Shown: in pieces, positions 44,756 to 52,090 of the stretch
Numbering within the stretch: position 1 is the stretch's first letter
How the letters are laid out: each line of letters opens with the position of its first letter
Origin: Rikenellaceae bacterium
GTDB taxonomy: Bacteria; Bacteroidota; Bacteroidia; Bacteroidales; Rikenellaceae
Direction: 5' to 3'
NCBI GenBank assembly: GCA_015060005.1
Contig: SUZI01000004.1
Span: 1 to 64,000, forward strand
DNA length: 64,000 bases
Notes under the pieces: generated by a model
Database searches by the model: none
What the model saw: only the letters and a program-made list of their open reading frames with translations
Told to the model about the DNA's origin: nothing
Made by a program: the position numbers and the translations under genes

Positions 44756-45463
44756 TCTTTTTAGTTCCTTAATTCTGACATTACGAAGCTTAATACCCTC
44801 GCCGTGTCCACAGAAACCTATATGTCCCTTCTTGTTGAAGAGACCTGGGTGGTCTTTGCCATCTACGGTATAGGGATTTTTGCCACCGTCGGGTGCTACG
44901 TTGTGTCCCTGACACGCCTCGCGGATGTTACCATCGAGGATGACCTCGCCATTGACAGTTACGGTGATGTGGTCGCCCTCGGCACGTATCTCCTCGGTAT
45001 TCCACACGCCTAACTCGGGTGAGGTGATACGCTTGGCTGCTATGACGCCATATACTGAGCCGTGCACCTGGTGAGGCTTGAGCCACGAGCTATACTTCTC
45101 GGCGTCGTGGTCCAAAATCTGAATCTCCATACCCTCGTATGCCGCATCGACATTCATCGGTGTACGTATGCCGACACCATTGTTGACTCCCTCCTTATCG
45201 AAGCAGAACTCAAAGCGGAGCACGAAGTCGGAGTATTGTTTCTTGGTGTAGAGGTTACCCTCGGTACCATATTGTGCAGTAACATAGAGGTAGTCCTCCT
45301 CCATACGATAACCCTCGGTGTTACCCGTCCACTGCTTCATATCGGAGCCATCGAACAACACCTTGAAGCCCTCGGCACGCTCCTCGGCTGTCGCAGTGTG
45401 ATTTTGTGCTACAGCAGTCGACATAGCGAGAAGGGCTGCTGCAAGAAAAAGAATACGTTTCAT
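44753..45463 (-). CDS. Secreted DUF1080 (3-keto-disaccharide hydrolase-like) protein
   Basis: A 236-residue protein with a signal peptide (residues 1-19, cleaved near STAVAQ). The rest is one DUF1080 (PF06439) concanavalin-like domain: GFKVLFDGSDMKQWTG, a middle block FEFCFDKEGVNNGVGIR, and the C-terminal GHIGFCGHGEGIKLRNVRIKEL. Members are periplasmic or surface enzymes or binding modules for carbohydrates; some are 3-keto-glycoside hydrolases. It is monocistronic. Its TAG stop is provided by the repeat at 44632-44755, so the last codons are LKR followed directly by the repeat end. Confidence 0.88.
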   Translation of the reverse strand: MKRILFLAAALLAMSTAVAQNHTATAEERAEGFKVLFDGSDMKQWTGNTEGYRMEEDYLYVTAQYGTEGNLYTKKQYSDFVLRFEFCFDKEGVNNGVGIRTPMNVDAAYEGMEIQILDHDAEKYSSWLKPHQVHGSVYGVIAAKRITSPELGVWNTEEIRAEGDHITVTVNGEVILDGNIREACQGHNVAPDGGKNPYTVDGKDHPGLFNKKGHIGFCGHGEGIKLRNVRIKELKR

Positions 45464-45525
45464 AAGAATGTGGTATCTTCGTTAGTTAGTAAATATGATT
45501 TTGGATGCGTAAAGTTACGTATTTT

Positions 45526-45557
45526 TTTGTTGACTAAGCCAAAATTTGCTAATTTTG
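45526..45557 (+). promoter_or_regulatory. Promoter of the Xer recombinase gene
   Basis: TTTG (45526-45529) and TAATTTTG (45550-45557) are 20 nt apart, an excellent match. Transcription would start near 45563, only about 13 nt before the start codon. Confidence 0.7.
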
Positions 45558-45575
45558 TTATACAAACCAAGTGTT

Positions 45576-46508
45576 ATGACCAACCGCGATATCATAGAGC
45601 TCTTTGAGAGCTACCTACGCTCCGAGCGACGTTACTCGCCGCTGACCATCCGCAACTATATGCACGATGTGGAGGGCTTCGTGGCGTGGGGCGAGCGGCA
45701 GGGCAAGAGTTTCTCGCTGCAACAGATACGGAGCGAAGATATCAGCGAGTGGATAGTATCGCTCTCGGAGAGCTGTAAACGAGATGGCAAGCCACGTAAG
45801 AGCTCCTCGATAAATCGCGAGGTGGCGTCGATACGCTCGCTATGTCGTTTTATGCTCGAGCGGGATATCATCTCGACCAAGCCCTTTGCCGCAATAAAAC
45901 CTCTCAAGACACCCAAGCGACTGCCCAAGTTTGTCGCCGAGGGCGATATGCTGCGTGTGGTCGAGCATACGCTCGAGGGTGTGCGTGCGGCGGAGTGGCG
46001 TAAGCGACGCGATGCTATGATGGTGCTTATGCTCTACGGGTGCGGACTGCGATTAGCGGAGTTGGTGGCGATACGCAAGAGCGACTTCAGTGATGATTTT
46101 CAAACCCTTAGGGTGTTGGGTAAGGGCGACAAGGAGCGACTGATACCCGTTCATCGACGCATAGCCGCCGAGTTAAAATTGTTTGCCGAAGATAATTTAC
46201 CGAAAAATATTTGCACAAACCACGAAAATTTACTATTTTTATCGGTGAAAGGCAGAGCCATAACCCGAATTGACGTGCAACGAAGTGTGGCACGGCTATT
46301 GGCGGAGTGTGGAGTGCAGGGCAAGCGGTCGCCCCACGTGCTGAGGCATACCTTTGCTACGCACCTGCTCAACGATGGAGCCGACCTGAGGCAGATACAG
46401 TCGCTGATGGGACACTCCTCGCTGGCAGCGACGCAGGTCTACACCCACAACAACATTGCGGCGTTGATGGATGTATATGCTCGGGCACACCCCCGCGAGG
46501 AGGGATAG
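45576..46508 (+). CDS. Tyrosine recombinase XerC/XerD type
   Basis: Start at ATG 45576 gives 310 residues; an upstream in-frame ATG would precede the promoter's likely start. An N-terminal SAM-like core-binding domain (about 5-105) is followed by the catalytic domain with R159, K183, H254-x-x-R257, H280 and Y289. Length and continuity match chromosomal dimer-resolution recombinases rather than phage integrases, and no attachment sites or phage genes are near. It is probably co-transcribed with the hibernation factor gene 65 bases downstream, as in other Bacteroidales. Confidence 0.92.
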   Translation: MTNRDIIELFESYLRSERRYSPLTIRNYMHDVEGFVAWGERQGKSFSLQQIRSEDISEWIVSLSESCKRDGKPRKSSSINREVASIRSLCRFMLERDIISTKPFAAIKPLKTPKRLPKFVAEGDMLRVVEHTLEGVRAAEWRKRRDAMMVLMLYGCGLRLAELVAIRKSDFSDDFQTLRVLGKGDKERLIPVHRRIAAELKLFAEDNLPKNICTNHENLLFLSVKGRAITRIDVQRSVARLLAECGVQGKRSPHVLRHTFATHLLNDGADLRQIQSLMGHSSLAATQVYTHNNIAALMDVYARAHPREEG

Positions 46509-46573
46509 GCAAACACAAGTTATTCCGCAAGGGATACTTTATATGATATTGTTTAACTCTAAATTTTAAGGCT

Positions 46574-46861
46574 ATGAACGTACAGATTCAATCAGTGAAA
46601 TTCGACGCGAGCAAGAAGTTAATCGAATTCATCGAGAAAAAGTTAGCCAAGTTGGACCGTGTTGCCGAGAACGCAACAGGTGTCGACGTAGTATTGAAAC
46701 TCGAGAAGGATGACGAGAAGGGCAACAAGAATGTTGTAATCACCCTCCGCGTGCCAGGTGGCGACATCCGCGTAGAGGAGCAGAAGAGAACATTCGAGGA
46801 GGCTGTGGATGAGGCTATGGATGTTTTGAAGCGTCAAATTGAAAAACGCAAAGATAAGTAA
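46574..46861 (+). CDS. hpf: Ribosome hibernation promoting factor
   Basis: A 95-residue HPF/RaiA-family protein (short form). VQIQSVKFDASKKLIEFIEKKL, GVDVVLKLEKDDEKGNKNVVITLRVPG and the basic C-terminus VLKRQIEKRKDK match the single-domain family that binds the 30S decoding region and inactivates ribosomes in stationary phase. It follows the Xer recombinase, an arrangement common in Bacteroidota, and ends in a strong terminator. Confidence 0.93.
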   Translation: MNVQIQSVKFDASKKLIEFIEKKLAKLDRVAENATGVDVVLKLEKDDEKGNKNVVITLRVPGGDIRVEEQKRTFEEAVDEAMDVLKRQIEKRKDK

Positions 46862-46881
46862 TAGTAAAACCGTTAAATCAT

Positions 46882-46913
46882 AACTCGGGCTCAATAAGTC
46901 CGAGTTTTTTTTG
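46882..46913 (+). terminator. Terminator after hpf
   Basis: AACTCGGGCT (46882-46891) pairs with AGTCCGAGTT (46897-46906; one G-T pair), followed by eight T. Confidence 0.88.
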
Positions 46914-46943
46914 TACCTTTACGAAAAAATTTATCCAAGCGGT

Positions 46944-47735
46944 ATGCAATACGCACTTATCACAGGAGCCACCTCGGGCATAGGACTATGCTACGCCGAG
47001 CAGATAGCCGAGCGAGGCTATAATATAATAGTGGTGAGCAACCAGGCAGAGCAGAACGAGGTGGTGGCAGAGCGACTACGCCACACCTATGGCGTCGAGG
47101 CGATAGCGATATATGCCGACCTCACACGCGACGACGCCGCAGAGAGCCTCTTTGCAGAGTGTCAGCAGCGAGGCATCGAGGTCGAGATATTGATAAACAA
47201 TGCGGGTATGTTACTCTTCTCGCAAATGCACAACACCTCGCCCGAGGCACTGCGACGTATCGTAGCTCTGCACTGCACCACGCCAACGCTCCTCTGTCGC
47301 CTCTTTGGCGGAGCTATGGCAGAGCGAGGCAGGGGACATATCTTGCTGATGTCGTCCATCACTGCCTGGACACCCTACCCCACAATATCGCACTACGCAG
47401 CGACCAAAGCCTATCTGAAGAACTTTGGCGAGTCTATATGGTGGGAGATGCGGCGACGTGGTGTCGGCGTAACGACGGTCTTCCCCTCGGCGGTAGATAC
47501 TCCTCTCTACAATCTTTCGGATAAGATGCGGCGACGACTGCTGTGGTGGGGTGTTATGATGAAGCCCGACGATGTGGCACGACGTGGCTTGCGAGCTATG
47601 TTCAAACGGCGACGCAAGTGCCTGCCAGGGGTGTTGACAACCATCGAGGCGGCTGTGTGTGCTGCTCTGCCCGCGTGGGTGTTGCGACCAATAGTGAAGA
47701 TACCGGCAGTGAAACGAATATTAGATAAGGTATAA
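46944..47735 (+). CDS. Short-chain dehydrogenase/reductase
   Basis: Start at ATG 46944 places ALITGATSGIGLCYAEQ at the N-terminus, giving 263 residues; a -7-like TACCTTTA lies at 46914-46921. Classical SDR features are NNAG (residues 85-88), S138, Y151 and K155 in the catalytic Y-x3-K. The C-terminus from about 205 is basic and ends with a hydrophobic amphipathic stretch, as in the DltE/YdfG-like and 11-beta-HSD-like oxidoreductases. Substrate unknown. It is monocistronic, ending at the hairpin 47743-47774. Confidence 0.88.
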   Translation: MQYALITGATSGIGLCYAEQIAERGYNIIVVSNQAEQNEVVAERLRHTYGVEAIAIYADLTRDDAAESLFAECQQRGIEVEILINNAGMLLFSQMHNTSPEALRRIVALHCTTPTLLCRLFGGAMAERGRGHILLMSSITAWTPYPTISHYAATKAYLKNFGESIWWEMRRRGVGVTTVFPSAVDTPLYNLSDKMRRRLLWWGVMMKPDDVARRGLRAMFKRRRKCLPGVLTTIEAAVCAALPAWVLRPIVKIPAVKRILDKV

Positions 47736-47742
47736 AACAAAG

Positions 47743-47779
47743 GGGCTGTCGCAATTGTTACTTTGCAACAGCCCTATCT
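47743..47779 (+). terminator. Terminator after the SDR gene (GGCTGTC family)
   Basis: GGGCTGTCGCAA (47743-47754) pairs with TTGCAACAGCCC (47763-47774), one mismatch, followed by TATCTTTTT. Confidence 0.8.
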
Positions 47780-47783
47780 TTTT

Positions 47784-47993
47784 GAAGTTGTATAACAAGA
47801 GCTATTTTGAAGGCTGCGAGTAAGCGAGAGCAGAGTCAAGTTTACTTGAACTATGCCGAGCAAGAGCAGACAAGGGAAGAATAACATATTCTTTCCAAGC
47901 TGCTCGCAGACTGAGAAAGCGGAGTTTACCCAACGTATATGAGCATTTCTCAGGCAAGGCAGATGCCGAAAGAGCCTTGTTAGACGACTTCTA
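47784..47993. repeat. Palindromic intergenic repeat, long form (copy R3)
   Basis: A 210-bp element bounded by GAAGTTGTATAACAAG (47784-47799) and CTTGTTAGACGACTTC plus TA (47976-47993), differing at two of 16 paired positions. Inside are a 43-bp module (47815-47857), an AAGAATA/TATTCTT hairpin (about 47878-47894), and the core hairpin whose outer arm is CTGAGAAA (47911-47918) with TTTCTCAG (47946-47953). The element stops one base before the TAA stop codon of the glutamate dehydrogenase gene, so TAA and TAG stand in tandem. Confidence 0.83.
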
Positions 47994-49334
47994 TTAGATG
48001 ATGCCCTGCTCAAGCATAGCCTGTGCCACCTTCATAAAGCCAGCGATGTTAGCACCCTTCACGTAGTTGATGGTGCCATCAGGCTGCTGACCAAAGCGAA
48101 CACACGCCTCGTGGATAGACTCCATAATGAAGTGGAGCTTCTCATCTACCTCCTTGCCCGACCAAGAGATGTGCATACAGTTCTGTGTCATCTCCAAGCC
48201 CGAGGTAGCTACGCCACCTGCATTGACAGCCTTGCCAGGAGCAAAGAGGATACCTGCCGCCTGGAAGGTGTGGATAGCCTCAGGGGTACATCCCATATTC
48301 GACACCTCGGCAACGCACCACGTACCATTTGCCAGAAGCTCCTTGGCGTCAGCCTCGTTGAGCTCGTTCTGGAAGGCACAAGGCAGGGCGATGTCGCACT
48401 TAACAGACCACGCCTTCTTACCTGGGGTAAATGTAGCGTCGGTAAACTTCTCAGCAAAAGGTGCTACGATGTTGCGGTTTGAGGCACGCAGCTCCAGCAT
48501 ATAATTAATCTTCTCGTCGGTCATACCGTTAGGGTTGTATACCACACCGTCGGGACCCGAGATAGCGATGACCTTCGCACCGAGCTCGGTAGCCTTCTTG
48601 GCAGCACCCCACGCCACGTTACCAAAGCCCGAGAGGGCGATAGTCTTACCCTCGAGGCTCTTGCCAGCCTTGGCGAGCATATGCTCAACGAAGTAGAGTG
48701 CACCGAAGCCTGTAGCCTCAGGACGGAGGATTGAGCCACCCCACGTCATACCCTTACCTGTCAAGACTCCTGTGTGATACTCGCGTGCGAGCTTCTGATA
48801 CATACCGTTCAGGAAGCCAATCTCGCGACCACCAACACCCACGTCGCCTGCAGGAACATCGGTGTCGACACCTATGTTACGCCACAGCTCCAGCATAAAT
48901 GCCTGGCAGAAACGCATAATCTCGGCGTCGGACTTGCCCGTAGGGTCGAAGTCAGAGCCACCCTTGGCACCACCCATAGGGAGTGTTGTCAGGGCATTCT
49001 TGAATGTCTGCTCGAAACCGAGGAACTTCAACATCGAAGGGTTCACTGCCTTGTGGAAACGCAAGCCACCCTTATAAGGACCTATGGCACTGTTGAACTG
49101 CACTCGATAGCCAATGTTGGTCTGTATCTCGCCAGCATCGTCAACCCACGTTACGCGGAATGTGAAGATGCGGTCAGGCTCAACCATACGCTCTACGATT
49201 TTCGCCTTCTCAAACTCGGGATGTGCGTTGTATACCTCCTCGATAGACTCCAACACCTCGCGTACTGCCTGCAAGTACTCGCTCTCGCCTGGATGCTTAC
49301 GCTCCAGATCTGCCATTACATTATTAACGTTCAT
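47994..49334 (-). CDS. gdhA: Glutamate dehydrogenase (hexameric class)
   Basis: A 446-residue family-I glutamate dehydrogenase. The substrate site with catalytic lysines lies in GPYKGGLRFHKAVNPS and PMGGAKGGSDFDPTGK, followed by a Rossmann domain with ALSGFGNVAWGAAKKATELGAKV. It interconverts glutamate with 2-oxoglutarate and ammonia; NADP or NAD preference cannot be settled from sequence alone. In this window it would link peptide-derived glutamate with central metabolism beside the methylaspartate route. It is monocistronic with a -7 box at 49372-49379 (minus). A repeat element lies directly at its stop codon. Confidence 0.96.
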   Translation of the reverse strand: MNVNNVMADLERKHPGESEYLQAVREVLESIEEVYNAHPEFEKAKIVERMVEPDRIFTFRVTWVDDAGEIQTNIGYRVQFNSAIGPYKGGLRFHKAVNPSMLKFLGFEQTFKNALTTLPMGGAKGGSDFDPTGKSDAEIMRFCQAFMLELWRNIGVDTDVPAGDVGVGGREIGFLNGMYQKLAREYHTGVLTGKGMTWGGSILRPEATGFGALYFVEHMLAKAGKSLEGKTIALSGFGNVAWGAAKKATELGAKVIAISGPDGVVYNPNGMTDEKINYMLELRASNRNIVAPFAEKFTDATFTPGKKAWSVKCDIALPCAFQNELNEADAKELLANGTWCVAEVSNMGCTPEAIHTFQAAGILFAPGKAVNAGGVATSGLEMTQNCMHISWSGKEVDEKLHFIMESIHEACVRFGQQPDGTINYVKGANIAGFMKVAQAMLEQGII

Positions 49335-49371
49335 AGACTTAATTGTTAAAAGGTTCGACTTTTCTTTGTTA

Positions 49372-49379
49372 CAAATATA
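49372..49379 (-). promoter_or_regulatory. -7 box of the glutamate dehydrogenase gene
   Basis: Complement of 49372-49379 reads TATATTTG, 38 nt before the start codon. The expected -33 position (about 49399-49402) has no TTTG. Confidence 0.45.
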
Positions 49380-49976
49380 GGATTATTTTCTATAAAGTGA
49401 TATTCGTTGTGGCACTTTTTTTCGCCAACCAACATTTTTTTTTGGGCAAGAGGGCTCATCCACAGTGCCTGAGTTGAAAGAAAGTAGAGGGAGAGCCATC
49501 GCCCGCTTAAATTCTTTTGGCGTTGGCAGAGGTAAAAACTGAAAACATTTTTTTATTGCCACTTTAGTCCCCTTTAGTTTCCTTTAGTAACCATTGTCGG
49601 CTCCCCAAAAACCTATTAACACTGTTATAACAATGTAAGTAAAAATCAGCTGCTAATTACTCACTACCAATCACTCATTTTGCGAGCCACCACCAGCCTA
49701 ACCAGACCAAAAACCCACTTTTTTAAGGTTATTTCGCCACACATTAGGCTGTTTTACCACAAAACACCCTATTTCTATAACACGTGAGGGGTGTTAACCA
49801 CATAAGTTTTGCCATTCAAAAAAAATAACGGACTTTTGCACCGTCGGGTTTTGAAAAAAAACCATTATAAAAACGTGATTTACTAACAGTCCTCTGAAGT
49901 TGATTACGCCACAGCGTTTATCAATGTAAGGCGTCGCAGAGAGTCTGCAGAGCCGAGAGGACACAAATATTTTAAT
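49380..49976. other. Long AT-rich intergenic region, divergent genes
   Basis: About 640 bp between the divergent glutamate dehydrogenase and FadL-type genes holds no gene. I see a 7-bp inverted repeat (49763-49769 with 49789-49795) and several A- and T-runs, but no full promoter match for the FadL gene. It may carry upstream regulatory DNA. Confidence 0.4.
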
Positions 49977-51443
49977 ATGAAGATTTTTACAAAGATTGCA
50001 TTGGTAGCTATGGCTACATTGATGCTTGCAGGTGAGACTCTTGCAGGTGGTCTTATGACAAACTCTAACCAGAGTGCTTCATTCTTGCGTAGCATCGCAC
50101 GTGGTACATCACTCGACCCTGACGCAGTACACACAAACCCTGCGGGCGTGGTCTTTATGTCTAACGGTTTCCACTTCGGTATCAGCGACCAGATGGCTTA
50201 CCAGACACGTACAATCAACTCTACTTACGCTCCATTTGCTATGGGTGCACAGAACAATGGCTTGACATCTAAGGAGTTCGAGGGTACTGTATTCTCTCCA
50301 ATCATCCCAAGTTTCCACTTCGTATGGAAGCACAACCGCTGGGCTGTAATGGCAGGTATGGGTGTTAACGGTGGCGGCGGTGAGTTGGAGTTCGACAACG
50401 GACTCGGCTCATTCGAGCGTATGTTCTCTGTTCTGCCTGTAGGTATGAGTCAGCTGGGTATCAACGCTACCGCTTATGATTTGGATATGCAGCTTATAGG
50501 TAAGTCTCAGACTTTGGCTTTCCAGGTGGGTGCCGCTTTCCGTATCACCGAGTGGTTGTCAGTAGCTGCACAGTTGCGTTATAGCACAACATCTAATGCT
50601 TACGAGGGCTATATGAAGAACATCGGCGTGTTGGTGGGCGGTCAGATGACTCCTGCTTCGGCTCTCTTCCAGGGTGCTTTGACCAACCTCCAGGCTCAGT
50701 ATCAGCAGGTTGTAGGTGCTTTGGGTGCTGACTCTCCAGAGGCACAGCAGTTGTTGGCTGCTATGCAGTCGGTAGGTGCCAACGCAGTGAAGACAGCAGA
50801 CCACACCCTCGACGTTAAGCAGAAGGGCCACTCTATCAGCCCTGTAATCGCTTTGGCACTGCACAAGGGCAAGTGGATGGCTTCGGCAAAGTATGAGTTC
50901 AAGATGGCTACCGAGCTCGAGATTGAGTCTGCTCCAGTATCAGCTAACGACGCTGTAATCAACGGTTTGTTCCCTAATGGTGCGAAGGTTAAGTCGGAGA
51001 CTCCTGCCCTTCTGACATTGGCAGTGAGCCGCCAGTGCGGTCCTGTGAAGATTACCGCTGAGTGGCACGAGTACTTTGATAAGGATGCCGAGAACTCATT
51101 CTCTTCGGCTGTTGCAGGCAACACAATGGAGTATCTGTTGGGTGCTGAGTGGCAGGTATGCAAGAAGCTGATGATTTCGGCAGGTGTACAGCGTACACAG
51201 ACCGACCTCATCGCAGCTAACTACTCTGATATGAACTTCCTCACCCCATCGACATCTGTTGGTTTTGGTGTGGCATACAACTTCTCGGAGAAGGTACGCC
51301 TCAACTTAGGTATTATGCCTACATTCTACGACGAGGTTACAAGCACAGGCACTATTGCCGATACAAAGCTCCCATTCACCGATGTATATGACCGTACATC
51401 ATTGGCTTGGGGTATCGGTCTTGACTTCAACTTTGGTAAATAA
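49977..51443 (+). CDS. OmpP1/FadL-family outer-membrane transporter
   Basis: A 488-residue protein. The signal peptide ends at GETLAGG (about residue 24). The mature N-terminus shows the FadL plug/hatch signature: SNQSASFLRSIARG and HTNPAGVVFMSNGFHFG, where NPAG is diagnostic. The rest alternates as amphipathic beta strands and ends in NFGK, with aromatic strands before. FadL proteins import long-chain fatty acids or other hydrophobic compounds; the substrate here is unknown. It is monocistronic and is followed by a large nested inverted repeat (51472-51589). Confidence 0.9.
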   Translation: MKIFTKIALVAMATLMLAGETLAGGLMTNSNQSASFLRSIARGTSLDPDAVHTNPAGVVFMSNGFHFGISDQMAYQTRTINSTYAPFAMGAQNNGLTSKEFEGTVFSPIIPSFHFVWKHNRWAVMAGMGVNGGGGELEFDNGLGSFERMFSVLPVGMSQLGINATAYDLDMQLIGKSQTLAFQVGAAFRITEWLSVAAQLRYSTTSNAYEGYMKNIGVLVGGQMTPASALFQGALTNLQAQYQQVVGALGADSPEAQQLLAAMQSVGANAVKTADHTLDVKQKGHSISPVIALALHKGKWMASAKYEFKMATELEIESAPVSANDAVINGLFPNGAKVKSETPALLTLAVSRQCGPVKITAEWHEYFDKDAENSFSSAVAGNTMEYLLGAEWQVCKKLMISAGVQRTQTDLIAANYSDMNFLTPSTSVGFGVAYNFSEKVRLNLGIMPTFYDEVTSTGTIADTKLPFTDVYDRTSLAWGIGLDFNFGK

Positions 51444-51471
51444 TTTGCTCTCTTAGACGTCTTCGGGCGTT

Positions 51472-51589
51472 TCGCTTTGGGAGGAGATTCAGCCTTTTGC
51501 TCTGCGGAGACATTCGGAACAACGCGACTGTTCCGAGTGGTAGGCAGAGAGAGACGAGTGTGGAGGAAGAATTCTCCTCCTCAAAGCGA
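51472..51589. repeat. Large nested inverted repeat after the FadL-type gene
   Basis: Three nested arms share one axis. The outer is 51472-51490 with 51569-51589 (TCGCTTTGGGAGGAGATTC against its near complement, with a small bulge), the middle is CTCTGC (51500-51505) with GCAGAG (51544-51549), and the inner is TCGGAACA (51514-51521) with TGTTCCGA (51529-51536) around a 7-base loop. No T-run follows, so it is not a simple terminator. It begins 28 bases after the stop codon and could be a 3' UTR structure or a DNA cruciform. Confidence 0.75.
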
Positions 51590-51684
51590 GAGAAAAGGTG
51601 GCAACCTATGGGCTGACACCGAAGATATATATTTTGGGCGGAGACAAACTACCTAACCGAAAGGGCTCACTTTGAGAAAAATAG

Positions 51685-51921
51685 TTTTTCACTTTTGAGC
51701 AGGTAGTTGCAAGGCGGACGCAGACTGAAAACCGCAGCATACTTGGCGTATGTGAGGATTTTCAGGCAAGGACAACACAGCAAATGCCGCTACCTTTGCA
51801 AAAAAAAATTTTTCACTTTTGAGCTGGTAGTTGCAAGGCGGACACAGACTGAAAACCGCAGCATACTTGGCGTATGTGAGGATTTTCAGGCAAGGACAAC
51901 GCAGCAAATACCGCTCAAAAT
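51685..51921. repeat. Tandem 124-bp repeat with covarying hairpin cores (R4a, R4b)
   Basis: Two direct copies start at 51685 and 51809 with TTTTTCACTTTTGAGC. Each carries the hairpin core of the dispersed repeat family: outer CTGAAAA with TTTTCAG (51725-51731 with 51759-51765; 51849-51855 with 51883-51889) and inner CATAC with GTATG (51738-51742 with 51748-51752). The TAGAAG/CTTCTA termini of the other copies are absent. AGGTAG near 51702 and CTACCT near 51790 are also complementary. No coding function is seen. Confidence 0.8.
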
Positions 51922-51968
51922 GAAAAAGAAAAGACTTTTCTTGTGGAACTAATATAAACAATGTATGA

Positions 51969-52006
51969 CAACAAAGCCGGGGACTTGAGCCTCGGCTTTG
52001 TTGTTT
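51969..52006 (+). terminator. Hairpin terminator after the repeat pair
   Basis: CAACAAAGCCG (51969-51979) pairs perfectly with CGGCTTTGTTG (51993-52003), followed by TTTG. It may end any transcript from the FadL-type gene or the repeat region. Confidence 0.65.
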
Positions 52007-52059
52007 GTGGGATTTATTGTTTTTGGAGAAGAGGGGCAATAAAGTTTGTAAAAAATAGT

Positions 52060-52067
52060 TATATTTG
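52060..52067 (+). promoter_or_regulatory. -7 box of the YD-repeat gene
   Basis: TATATTTG fits TAnnTTTG 23 nt before the start codon. TTTG at 52045-52048 is only 11 nt upstream, so no proper -33 box is seen. Confidence 0.4.
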
Positions 52068-52090
52068 TATCGGACTAAATAAAATAAGGT

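Noticed and set aside
45576..46508. Xer-type recombinase as a phage or genomic-island integrase
   Set aside because: Length and neighbours (hibernation factor) fit the housekeeping Xer protein; no attachment sites, tRNA target or phage genes nearby.
47774..48013. Open frame spanning repeat R3 (minus strand)
   Set aside because: Repeat-derived, and out of frame with the end of glutamate dehydrogenase, which it overlaps.
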